Shown here: positions 7,589 to 15,464 of the stretch, piece after piece
How positions within the stretch are numbered: position 1 is the first letter of the stretch
How the letters are laid out: every line of letters begins with the position of its first letter
NCBI RefSeq assembly: GCF_027594425.1
Contig: NZ_CP115159.1
Coordinates: forward strand, 2,159,001-2,223,000
Source: Zunongwangia sp. HGR-M22
GTDB taxonomy: Bacteria; Bacteroidota; Bacteroidia; Flavobacteriales; Flavobacteriaceae
Length of the DNA stretch: 64,000 nt
Direction: 5' to 3'
Translations under genes and position numbers: made by a program
The notes under the pieces: generated by a model
What the model was told of the DNA's origin: nothing
Databases searched by the model: none
Seen by the model: the letters and a program-made list of their open reading frames with translations, nothing else

Positions 7589-8472
7589 TATTGAAAAAGG
7601 GTATCCAGGGGGCTAAACTTGCGTGAACTCCCAGTGTTGGCAACGTGTAAATATACCAGCGTTGTCTCGATAAAGGCATGTCCTAAAAGTTCTTTCAGGC
7701 TCATAATATTGAGTCCTGCCTCCAGCAAGTGCGTGGCGTAAGTGTGACGCAGGCAATGGGCGGTAATAGTCTTGTGGGTATTTACTTTACTTCGGTTCTC
7801 TTTGATGACCCATTGTATTGCGGTGGGGGTTATGGGCCGGGGGGCGCCATCATCGGTTACCTGGCTGTTGAAGAGGAAGGTTTTTGGAGATTCCGTTGCA
7901 ATGTATTTTTTAAGTCCACGTGCCAAGTGCTCGCTAAGTGGCACATAACGGTCTACTTTGCCCTTCTGCTTTTTTACAAAAACAGTCTGTCGGTCAAAGT
8001 CTACATCGCAGAGCCGTAGGGCACAGAGTTCATAGCTCCTTAGTCCACACCCATACAGCATCCCCAGGATCAATCGGTGTTTGAGATATTTGGGTGCTTT
8101 GAGCAAGGTACGTACTTCAGCTTTGCTAAGCACTACAGGGAGTTGGTTCTGTCGCTTTATTTGGGGAAGCTTGACCTGCTTATCATTCAAGCCCAGGATC
8201 TTGTAGATGGCCCGCAGGCCGAAAATAGTGTGCTTGAAAAAACTTTCGGATGGGGTTTTGTGCAGGTTTTGGCAATGAAAAAGATAATCATTGATCATTT
8301 CAGTAGAGAGGGTCTCCGGGCTTTGCTTGTAGTGCAGGCCCAGGTGAGCCAGGCATCGCTTGTAGTTGTTCAGGGTACTTGCGGCTTTCCCATTGATCGA
8401 AAAGCTCTTACCAAGTTGTAAGCATAGGTTTTCAAAGCCAGGAACTTCTGCGATAGCGGTCTCTACTATCAT
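7588..8472 (-). CDS. Tyrosine recombinase associated with the IS91-type element
   Basis: The 294-residue site-specific recombinase has an N-terminal SAM-like core-binding domain (about residues 15-95) and a catalytic domain with the Arg of GCGLRSYELCALR (about residue 144), HCLRHTYATHLLEAG (His-x-x-Arg, about residue 241), the GHA box and the nucleophilic Tyr in TTLVYLHV (about residue 274). It lacks the extra internal patch that marks integron integrases, so it should not be taken as IntI. Some IS91-family elements carry such a gene beside the transposase. It is intact. Confidence 0.88.
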   Translation of the reverse strand: MIVETAIAEVPGFENLCLQLGKSFSINGKAASTLNNYKRCLAHLGLHYKQSPETLSTEMINDYLFHCQNLHKTPSESFFKHTIFGLRAIYKILGLNDKQVKLPQIKRQNQLPVVLSKAEVRTLLKAPKYLKHRLILGMLYGCGLRSYELCALRLCDVDFDRQTVFVKKQKGKVDRYVPLSEHLARGLKKYIATESPKTFLFNSQVTDDGAPRPITPTAIQWVIKENRSKVNTHKTITAHCLRHTYATHLLEAGLNIMSLKELLGHAFIETTLVYLHVANTGSSRKFSPLDTLFQ

Positions 8473-8572
8473 TTTACTTTTTTTTATACATAACGGTAAA
8501 TTTTAGTTTATCTTAAATATAAGAATTGTTGTATTTTGGCTTAGTAAGCTTCCGACCGGTAGGGAGGATTCG

Positions 8573-8696
8573 TTCAACAATGGCTATAAGTAATTGCTTG
8601 TTCTCGCCTACTTCTGAAAATCCTCGCGGATTTTCAGCTTGGTGTGTACTTGCATAGTTAAGTGCTAACCCACGCAACTACTCATAGCCGAGACCG
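8573..8696 (+). repeat. attC-like recombination site 8, split by an IS1182-family insertion
   Basis: This is a near copy of attC site 6: the same GGCTATAAGTAATTGC/GCAACTACTCATAGCC arms and the same ten-pair CTGAAAATCC hairpin. The site is interrupted right after ACCGT (8697). The sequence resumes at 10322 with CCGTTGTAAAC. Joining the two sides across one CCGT gives GAGACCGTTGTAAAC, matching the ACCGTT ends of the other sites. The GTTCAAC end is a loose mate of GTTGACGG at 6227, so the IS91-type block may itself lie in a cassette. Confidence 0.7.
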
Positions 8697-8697
8697 T

Positions 8698-10321
8698 CAG
8701 ACTGTCTCAAAACCTAAGAATTTTGTATTTTTAGGATATGGAATACCAACAAGGACAAGACCGCGAACAGCTCAGCCTTTATTCGACCTGTTTGGATGAT
8801 ATGATCCCAGAGGATAACAGCGTACGGCTTATTGATCAATTCGTCAACTTGATCGATTTATCACAGATGGGCTTTCAAACTATAGGAACTCAAGGGAGGC
8901 CGCCTTATGACCCCGCAGATCTGCTCAAACTCTTTATCTATGGCTATATGAACCAGATGCGATCGTCCCGAAGATTGGAGAAAGAGGCTTATCGTAACAT
9001 TGAAGTGATCTGGCTGATTAAAAACTTAAAACCCGATCACAATACCATTGCCCGGTTTAGAAAAGAAAACCCAAAAGCCATCCGAAAGGTGTTCCGGCAA
9101 AGCGTGGCTATCGCCCGTAACTTCAACCTGATCGGGGGAACACTTATTGCCGGGGATTCTACCAAGCTAAGGGCGCAAAACAGCAAAAAAAATAACTACA
9201 ACAAAAAGAAAATACAGCGGCACTTAGAGTACATCGATAGAAAGCTCGAAGAGCATAACCAAGAACTGGCCAAGGCTGATGGCGATCAGAAAAAAACCGA
9301 AGAAATTAAAGAGCAAATTAAAGGGCGCAAACAGCAACAGACCAAATACCGGGCTATACAAAAACAATTAGACAAGGATGCTTCTTCTGAAAACCCACAA
9401 CGATCGACCTCTGATCCTGATAGCAGACATCAAATTGTAAGGGGAACCGTTACCGAGGTCTGCTACACCGCGCAAACGACCGTAGATGCCAAACATAAGT
9501 TACTGATCGATTATAAACTCACCAATCAGAATGATAAAAAAGCAATGGGCTTCATGCTCAGAAGGGCCAAGTCCATTTTACGATCAAATTCCTTTACTGC
9601 ACTCTATGATAAAGGCTATCATACCGGGAGCGAGTTCCATATTGCCGATAGTCTGGGTATCGATACCCTGGTGGCCATTCCGGCCATTGGACGTAAAAGT
9701 CAGGCGCCAGATCCTAAATACAATGCTGAAAACTTCATTTATAATACTGATGATGACGCCTATACTTGCCCCCAGGGAAATACTTTATACAGCAATGGCT
9801 CCTGGTACAAAGCCCGAAACTATACGTTTAAACAATACAAGACCAAGGCCTGTAAGGAATGCCCGGTACGCAGCAAGTGTACCACGGCCAAAGCTAACGG
9901 TAAGATTATACAGCGCACTCAATTTACCCAGAACATCCAAGGCAACGCCAAGCGGGTCGAACAAAGCGGAGAGCTTTATAAAGAGAGGCAGGCGCTGGTC
10001 GAGCATCCCTATGGCACTATGAAGCGCCAATGGGGTTTTGATCATATCATGACCAAAAGGGGCATCAAAGCAGCTTCGGCCGATTTTGGACTCATCGCAC
10101 TGGCCTATAATTTAAGGAGATTGTTCAACAATAAAATCGACCTTAACGAACTAATATTCAACCTCTTTTTAAGCTTAAAGAAGCATATAGAAGACTATAT
10201 AGGACTGAATAAAGCTTTTAACCAATACAAAACAAAAAATACTGATCATAGTATAAATTTTGTTTTCAATCCTAATTTCAACTATTTTTAAAATCAAATA
10301 TGGTAGTTTTGAGACAGACTG
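8698..10321 (+). mobile_element. IS1182-family insertion sequence
   Basis: A 1624-bp element with terminal inverted repeats CAGACTGTCTCAAAAC (left) and, read inward, CAGTCTGTCTCAAAAC (right), one mismatch in 16. A 4-bp direct repeat CCGT flanks it (8694-8697 and 10322-10325). The single transposase gene is intact. Insertion cut attC site 8 exactly at its R' crossover. Confidence 0.88.
8738..10291 (+). CDS. IS1182-family DDE transposase
   Basis: The 517-residue protein begins with the helix-rich DNA-binding part (DSVRLIDQFVNLIDLSQMGF, GRPPYDPADLLKLFIYGYMN). The DDE domain follows: AGDSTKLRAQ (first Asp, about residue 142), TALYDKGYHTG (second Asp, about residue 290) and the late Glu near EHPYGTMKRQWG (about residue 428). 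Between them is a charged coiled insert (residues about 155-210). The Cys-rich segment TCPQGN...CKECPVRSKC is usual for the family. The length is full, with no frameshift, so it is potentially active. The gene starts 40 bases inside the left terminal repeat. Confidence 0.92.
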   Translation: MEYQQGQDREQLSLYSTCLDDMIPEDNSVRLIDQFVNLIDLSQMGFQTIGTQGRPPYDPADLLKLFIYGYMNQMRSSRRLEKEAYRNIEVIWLIKNLKPDHNTIARFRKENPKAIRKVFRQSVAIARNFNLIGGTLIAGDSTKLRAQNSKKNNYNKKKIQRHLEYIDRKLEEHNQELAKADGDQKKTEEIKEQIKGRKQQQTKYRAIQKQLDKDASSENPQRSTSDPDSRHQIVRGTVTEVCYTAQTTVDAKHKLLIDYKLTNQNDKKAMGFMLRRAKSILRSNSFTALYDKGYHTGSEFHIADSLGIDTLVAIPAIGRKSQAPDPKYNAENFIYNTDDDAYTCPQGNTLYSNGSWYKARNYTFKQYKTKACKECPVRSKCTTAKANGKIIQRTQFTQNIQGNAKRVEQSGELYKERQALVEHPYGTMKRQWGFDHIMTKRGIKAASADFGLIALAYNLRRLFNNKIDLNELIFNLFLSLKKHIEDYIGLNKAFNQYKTKNTDHSINFVFNPNFNYF

Positions 10322-10416
10322 CCGTTGTAAACAAGAACAACTTGGAAATTCAACTATAACGTTTAATAATAAGGAGGAATTATGTCCAGAAAAAATCTGA
10401 ATTAGATAAAACCATT

Positions 10417-10602
10417 TTAACTTTCTTGAACTTTTTTAACATCACAATAAATTTTATATAAACCATGTAAAGTATATATAAAACCTATTACAGTTAAGGT
10501 ATATTTTAAGTATAGTTTCGAATCAAATCTATCAGATATTGCTAATATTAAAATAACAATTCCCAATAGCGTAACAAATACAGGCGTTTTCTTTAATTTC
10601 AT
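10417..10602 (-). CDS. Small two-helix membrane protein, unknown function
   Basis: The 61-residue protein has two hydrophobic segments (TPVFVTLLGIVILILAI and LKYTLTVIGFIYTLHGLYKIY) and a short charged tail, so it should sit in the inner membrane as a hairpin. No family is recognised. It is read against the direction of the other cassette genes and lies in the last cassette (from 10324), between two insertion sequences; the far end of that cassette was not found. It may be a toxin-like or accessory peptide, but nothing shows that. Confidence 0.5.
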   Translation of the reverse strand: MKLKKTPVFVTLLGIVILILAISDRFDSKLYLKYTLTVIGFIYTLHGLYKIYCDVKKVQES

Positions 10603-10748
10603 AATAGTATAGTTATGTTCACTAAATAAGTATCGATTTTCCGGTTTTTGTTACATCTCTAAAATTTCAATATAATAAACTGGAATTACTACATTAGACT
10701 GGACATAGAGTTGAATGAATATTATTGCAAGTTGTTAACTTAGCAATT

Positions 10749-11063
10749 ATGAGACGTAAAGCCAAACATTACACCTTAGAGTTTAAGCAGAAAGCAGTAG
10801 AATTAAGTTACGCCAAAGGCAGTGTAGTACAGGTTTGTGAGGATCTGGATATCCTACCTGCTGTTCTTTACCGCTGGCGTAAAGAGCAAAAGAGTTATGG
10901 TAAGAATAGTTTTCCCGGCCGAGGTAATCCTAAAATGACCGATGAACAAAAAGAGATAGCTCGTTTAAAGAAACAGCTTAAAGAAGCTGAATTAGAACGT
11001 GATATCCTAAAAAAGGCAATTGGCATCTTCTCCGCGAGCGACAAGAAAAATATAGGTTCATAA
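10749..11063 (+). CDS. IS3-family transposase OrfA
   Basis: This 104-residue protein binds the element ends. HYTLEFKQKAVELSYAKGSVVQVCEDLDI..VLYRWRKE forms the helix-turn-helix, and EIARLKKQLKEAELERDILKKA is the leucine-zipper-like coil. The ATG at 10749 is preferred over an upstream TTG (10725) because it starts right at the conserved domain. The slippery heptamer A AAA AAG lies at 11009-11015 in DILKKA; slipping back one base gives the fused OrfAB transposase. Confidence 0.88.
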   Translation: MRRKAKHYTLEFKQKAVELSYAKGSVVQVCEDLDILPAVLYRWRKEQKSYGKNSFPGRGNPKMTDEQKEIARLKKQLKEAELERDILKKAIGIFSASDKKNIGS

Positions 11064-11074
11064 AACAGCATCGT

Positions 11075-11929
11075 ATGAAATTTCCTGCCCGTAAGATGTG
11101 CGCTATGTTAGCTGTGAGTAAAAGCGGTTATTACCACTGGTTGAAATCTGGCCCCAGCACCCTCTGGAAAGAAAATCAGAAGCTCTCTTCACTAATCAAA
11201 GATATATTTGAGGATAGTTACCAGAGCTATGGAGCTCCTAGAATAAAGGCTGAATTGAAAGCCCTAGGTTTTAAGGTATCAAAGCCACGGGTAGCCCGTA
11301 TAATGAAGGCAAACTATTTATACGCTAAGAGAAAACGTAAATTTAGAACCACCACCGATAGTAACCATAAATATCCCATAGCACCAAACCTTTTGAACCA
11401 ATGCTTTAATGTAGCTAGGGCTAATCAAGTATGGGTAAGCGATATTACTTATGTTCAGACTAAGCAAGGCTGGAGTTACCTAACAGTGATTATTGATTTA
11501 TTTAATAGGAAAGTTATAGGATGGGCTTTAACTGATACCTTAAATACCGAGGATACTGTTATAAAAGCTTGGCAGATGGCTATTAAAAATACCACACTCA
11601 CCTAACCTTTGATATTCCATTCAGACCAAGGTATCCAGTATGCCAGCCAAAGATTTACTAATCTACTTAAAAGCTATAAGGGCTTGGTAAAACAATCGAT
11701 GAGTCGGAAAGGGAACTGCTGGGACAATGCAGTAGCGGAATCCTTTTTTAAATCCCTGAAAGTAGAATGGGTATATTGGTATAAATACAAGCTTATATCA
11801 CAGGCAGAGTTATCTATCTTTCAGTGGATAGAAACCTGGTACAATACCAGAAGAAGACATTCTTATTTAGGAAACAGAACCATTAAAGAATTTGAAATAG
11901 ATATGTATAATCAAAAACTAGCAGCATAG
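11075..11929 (+). pseudogene. IS3-family transposase OrfB with an in-frame nonsense mutation
   Basis: The DDE domain is recognisable on both sides of an in-frame TAA at 11603-11605: WVSDITYV (first Asp) before it, IFHSDQGIQYA (second Asp) and NAVAESFFKSLKVEW (Glu) after it. The reading frame continues unchanged past the stop (PLIFHSDQG), where relatives usually read T-K-P-L-I-F-H-S-D, so one AAA to TAA change is the likely cause. In the natural fusion, the frame enters from orfA as KKGNWHLLRERQEKYRFIKQH. No full-length transposase can be made without read-through. Confidence 0.85.
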
Positions 11930-12100
11930 TCACTCAACTTAAAGTCCAGTTTTTTATTGCAAGTCCATGCATAACAGAATCGTTAAAATACATAGAAAGT
12001 AAAAAAATATACCATTCTTCTTCATCATGCTATAATTGATATGTAAAATATATTATATTTAGTTTTCAATTAACGACGCCATCAATCAAACTCATTTGCT

Positions 12101-13054
12101 ATGTTTCAAAAATTAACTATTAAAATTTTTGCTTACAGCATCATCGTTTCCTTAGCTTTTTCTTGTAAGAATGACGTGAAAATTTCAGAAGATGAATATC
12201 AAATAGCTTCAGACACTATAAATTTTCAATGGCTTAAACTGAAACAAGATGGTTTCACAATTAATCATGGGGCTATACTGTTACCAGTTAAATTTGAAGG
12301 TATCGACAAAACTTTCAAGATGCAGTTGGATCTTGGAATTAATCACAACGTAATTTATGGTGATTCGTTAGAGGTAATTACATCAGCCTATCCTAATTTG
12401 AGTGAGAATATTCAGCATCGAGATAGTTATAATGTATTTTACAATAAATTAGCTTTCAGAAATGATCAAGAATTAAAATCTGATAATCTACTTATTCAGC
12501 AGAATTTTGGAGATAATGGAGATCTTAATGATTTAGATCTAATTGGAACAATTGGGGCCAACGAAATTAAAGGAAAGATTCTTATAATCGACTTTAAATC
12601 TCAAAATCTAGTTCTTACCGATAAACTTGAAACCTGGGAAGAACAGAAATTTAGTTTTACGCCATTAAAGTTCAAAAATAATCAGCTGTATTTAGATCTA
12701 ATCGCAGGTGGCAATCGCCATCGTTTTATGTATAGTACTCAGGCTAGTCTGTTTCCACTAACCACTGTAGATAAAAGTTTATTCGATAAATTAACCAATA
12801 AGAGCATCAAAGAAAATAAGCAACTCAAATCCTTCGGAGAAAAAATTAGTTTTACAGGAAGCGATATAACAACAGCAGTTCGAATTGCCGATTTAAATCT
12901 ACCGATAAACAACAAAAAAGCCTTTTTTACTGAAGCAAAAACAGCAGTAAAAACTTTAGAATCTGAAAATATAAAAGGTGTTATAGGGAATGATCTTTTT
13001 ATGAATAATACGATAGTAATTGATTTGGTGAATAATAGATTTGGAATTCAATAA
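12101..13054 (+). CDS. Lipoprotein with an aspartyl-protease-like fold
   Basis: The 317-residue protein has a lipoprotein signal (SIIVSLAFSCKND, lipobox Cys near residue 22). Two repeats resemble a retropepsin-like barrel: GIDKTFKMQLDLGINHNVIYG and IGTIGANEIKGKILIIDFKSQNLVL, with a closing GVIGNDLFMNNTIVIDLVNNRFGI. The catalytic D-T/S-G is D-L-G here, so activity is doubtful. It probably sits on the outer membrane or in the periplasm. It stands alone between the IS3 remnant and a convergent operon. The family assignment is moderate. Confidence 0.6.
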   Translation: MFQKLTIKIFAYSIIVSLAFSCKNDVKISEDEYQIASDTINFQWLKLKQDGFTINHGAILLPVKFEGIDKTFKMQLDLGINHNVIYGDSLEVITSAYPNLSENIQHRDSYNVFYNKLAFRNDQELKSDNLLIQQNFGDNGDLNDLDLIGTIGANEIKGKILIIDFKSQNLVLTDKLETWEEQKFSFTPLKFKNNQLYLDLIAGGNRHRFMYSTQASLFPLTTVDKSLFDKLTNKSIKENKQLKSFGEKISFTGSDITTAVRIADLNLPINNKKAFFTEAKTAVKTLESENIKGVIGNDLFMNNTIVIDLVNNRFGIQ

Positions 13055-13130
13055 TTCAAGACAAGATTAGTCAGCAGCAATTTTACTCTTCAAAAAGGAT
13101 TGAAACCAACCCCAAAAACTTCAACTACAA

Positions 13131-13790
13131 TTATCTAAAATCACTTGAAATCTTGTAGTTTTTTATCTGTAATTTCACCTTACCTGCATTGGTATCTGAG
13201 TTTCGCATGGTTTTACGGTCGATTTTGGTATCACTTCCCATAAAATTAAGCGGAATCTTAAGATTCTCGATAGCAAAAGAAACTTCAACATAATTGGGCA
13301 ATATTTCTTCGGAAGTGTAATTCATAACCAGACGGTAACTTCCCTGTTTTTTTGTTGTAATTTCTGAAGTAATTATATGCTTATTTTCAGTATCCAGATA
13401 AAGTGTTGCCATGGCCATATCTGCTTTATCATCTTTCGGAATAATGCTTAAAACTTTCAATTCTCTACTGTCGAACGTTTGTAAGCCTCGATCTACGCTT
13501 ATAAATGGATGATCAAAAATTTCTGAAAACGTAAAATCCAATCCGCGTTTGGGAAAAATAAGAAAGTCAGTACTAGAAAACTTTATTTTCTCACCCCGAT
13601 TGTAATTTATAGTAGCCGTCTTTGTTGGCATGTTTATAAAAGGGGCTTCCACATCAATTATAATATCAGCAGTAAAATGGGAAATCTGATCCATTTGTTT
13701 TTTAATCGCAAATAGATCCTTGTCTATTTCCTGGTCTTCTAAAGCTGAAGTAACACTAAGTAAAATGTAAAAAAATATGTTCAATTTCAT
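13131..13790 (-). CDS. Exported LolA-like protein of unknown function
   Basis: The 219-residue protein has a short N-terminal signal (MKLNIFFYILLSVTSA). The remainder is beta-rich, with the pattern of LolA/LolB-like lipid-binding proteins: ISHFTADIIIDVEAP, ATINYNRGEKIKFSS, ITTKKQGSYRLVMNYTS. Those proteins carry lipoproteins or lipids across the periplasm. Its ATG overlaps the end of the ABC permease gene by four bases, so it is the last gene of that operon. The family link is by pattern only; no catalytic residues are expected. The hairpin ACTACAA/TTGTAGT over its 3' end may stop both converging transcripts. Confidence 0.5.
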   Translation of the reverse strand: MKLNIFFYILLSVTSALEDQEIDKDLFAIKKQMDQISHFTADIIIDVEAPFINMPTKTATINYNRGEKIKFSSTDFLIFPKRGLDFTFSEIFDHPFISVDRGLQTFDSRELKVLSIIPKDDKADMAMATLYLDTENKHIITSEITTKKQGSYRLVMNYTSEEILPNYVEVSFAIENLKIPLNFMGSDTKIDRKTMRNSDTNAGKVKLQIKNYKISSDFR

Positions 13791-14614
13791 CCAATGTCGC
13801 TTTTACTAAATTTATAAATCCCAAAACGAACAAACAACAACGTATAGATAAAAAGGAATAAATTATTAAAGACGATTTTCTTTACATCTAAGTTGTAATT
13901 GAAAAACTGCTGCCAGGAATTAGTTAATTTCGGAAATAAAAGATCATTCATCATTCCAAAATCTGCTTTTAAAATAATGGAACACAGAATTAGGAAAAGC
14001 GCAGATGCTATCCAGGTCTTAGTTGGCTCCTTCAAGAAAATTCCTAAAGTTATGCTTACAGTAGTGAAGAAAATCATACTTAATGTTCCTGAAGCAAAAG
14101 CACAGGTTATTCGAAAAATGGCTTCTTCCGAAGAGAAAAAATTTAAAGTTCCCAGATAAACTACTAAATCTCCATCACCAAAAATGCTGTAAGCCAGTAA
14201 AAAACTTGTGAGCATTAAAATTCCCAACATCAAAATAGTAAATATAAGAGAGGTTATATACTTGGCTATAATTAGCTTTTTTTTGCTCACTGCCTGTAGC
14301 ATTAGCGTCTTCAGCGTTCCCGTTTTATATTCCTCAGTTATTAATGCTGAACTCACGATCATCAAAATTAAAGGAAGATTAAACCAAAGTGAATTCAATA
14401 CGATATAAAGTAAAAGGTTACCGTTAAGCAAATTTCCTTCAAAATAAAAAGATTGCCTTAAATTATCTAATAAGAGTTCTAAGACAGTTTTTCCCTGATA
14501 ATAAGCTGCAAAAAAGATTATGAATTCTATGATTAGTATCGCAGCAATGGCATACCAGGTTTTTGCTTCTTTTAAGAGCTTAAATAATTCGATCTTTAAC
14601 ATCCTATATAACAT
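13787..14614 (-). CDS. ABC-2-type transporter permease
   Basis: This 275-residue inner-membrane protein has about six hydrophobic segments. The N-terminal MLKIELFKLLKEAKTWYAIAAILIIEFIIFF and the LITEEYKTGTLKTLMLQAVSKKKLIIAKYI motif are typical of ABC-2 permeases (bacitracin/lantibiotic-resistance or gliding-type exporters). It overlaps the ATPase gene by 11 bases and the next gene by four. The substrate is unknown. Confidence 0.85.
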   Translation of the reverse strand: MLYRMLKIELFKLLKEAKTWYAIAAILIIEFIIFFAAYYQGKTVLELLLDNLRQSFYFEGNLLNGNLLLYIVLNSLWFNLPLILMIVSSALITEEYKTGTLKTLMLQAVSKKKLIIAKYITSLIFTILMLGILMLTSFLLAYSIFGDGDLVVYLGTLNFFSSEEAIFRITCAFASGTLSMIFFTTVSITLGIFLKEPTKTWIASALFLILCSIILKADFGMMNDLLFPKLTNSWQQFFNYNLDVKKIVFNNLFLFIYTLLFVRFGIYKFSKSDIG

Positions 14615-15464
14615 TTTGGATAGGATTTAAAAGTTCATCTAAAGTTACTTGAGGGGTGCAGCTTGAAATTAAAAACTCTTTTTCAAGTAGCATTCGCAAA
14701 ACCTCTGAGATTTCAGAAGTTGTGCACTTAATAGCTATTCTATTTACTTCTGCAGAAATTAGATTTGGTAACAAATTTTCCGCTTTTTCTATTCCATCTC
14801 CCTTAATTATATATGTTGAAACACAATTTTCAAATAATACATTGGTCTCTCCTTGAATAACGATTTTCCCGCTATCGATTACGTATAAATAATTACAGCA
14901 ATTCTGTAATTCATTCATTAAATGCGAAGAGATAAGCACTGCTTTATTATTTGCAGCAAGTGATTTTATAAGCTGAATTAATGCTGAAACACCCGTTGGA
15001 TCTAATCCTGAAAATGGCTCGTCTAAAATAATAATTTCAGGATCGTTTAAAAGTGCAATAGCAATTGCCAACCGTTGTTTAATTCCCATAGAAAAATTAC
15101 GTACTGCATCTTTTCTATCTATTGGAAGTCCGACATTTTTTAAATATTCCTGAAGACTTACTTCGTTTCTTGGGGCATTTTGAATTTCAGCAAAGATCTT
15201 TAGATTCTCGTAAGCATTTAAATAACTATACAAGCCGGGATTTTCGATGATTGCACCAATAGGCTTCAATTTAGCCGAGTTGATTTTCAGAAAGCCTTCG
15301 TCTGGTGTAATTAGGTTTGTTAATAGTTTGAACAATGTGGTTTTACCAGCACCATTTTTACCTAGCAAGCCATAAATTCCCCCTGACTTTAGCTGAATAG
15401 AAATGTTATCTACTGCATTACCAGATTTGTATCTTTTAGTTAAATTGGTTGCCTTTAAAATCAA
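14604..15464 (-). CDS. ABC transporter ATP-binding protein
   Basis: The 286-residue ATPase is complete: Walker A GLLGKNGAGKTTL (about residue 33), signature FSMGIKQRLAIAIALL (about residue 124), Walker B IIILDEPFSGLDP (about residue 145) and the switch HLMNEL. The short C-terminal extension is like that of drug or lantibiotic exporters. It energises the permease encoded by the overlapping downstream gene. The gene upstream overlaps it by four bases, making a four-gene operon. Confidence 0.92.
   Translation of the reverse strand: MILKATNLTKRYKSGNAVDNISIQLKSGGIYGLLGKNGAGKTTLFKLLTNLITPDEGFLKINSAKLKPIGAIIENPGLYSYLNAYENLKIFAEIQNAPRNEVSLQEYLKNVGLPIDRKDAVRNFSMGIKQRLAIAIALLNDPEIIILDEPFSGLDPTGVSALIQLIKSLAANNKAVLISSHLMNELQNCCNYLYVIDSGKIVIQGETNVLFENCVSTYIIKGDGIEKAENLLPNLISAEVNRIAIKCTTSEISEVLRMLLEKEFLISSCTPQVTLDELLNPIQNVI

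Larger units (their letters stand above)
6233..8572 (-). mobile_element. IS91-family element carrying a tyrosine recombinase
   Basis: Two minus-strand genes, a tyrosine recombinase followed by an IS91-type HUH transposase, overlap by one base and sit between attC-like sites 7 and 8. IS91 elements have no inverted repeats or target duplication, so the ends are approximate. The right end abuts GTTC (8572-8575), the tetranucleotide favoured by IS91 insertion. The block is visibly more GC-rich than the flanking cassettes, pointing to a different origin. 6233-6457 holds no gene. Confidence 0.7.
10699..11949 (+). mobile_element. IS3-family (IS150-like) insertion sequence, orfB broken
   Basis: Terminal inverted repeats CTGGACATAGAGTTGAATGA (10699-10718) and the inverted right end (11930-11949) match at 16 of 20 positions. 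OrfA and orfB have the -1 frame relation of this family. The flanking trinucleotides differ (AGA and TTT), so no target duplication remains. A premature stop interrupts orfB. The copy therefore looks inactive unless supplied with transposase in trans. Confidence 0.85.

Noticed and set aside
7588-8472. Reading the tyrosine recombinase as the integron integrase
   Set aside because: It lacks the extra patch typical of IntI and is fused by overlap to an IS91-type transposase gene, the usual partner of this type.
8699-10320. Alternative target duplication AGACT for the IS1182-family element
   Set aside because: A 5-bp repeat AGACT also flanks shorter ends, but it belongs to the inverted repeat. 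Taking CCGT gives longer terminal repeats and restores a normal attC end.
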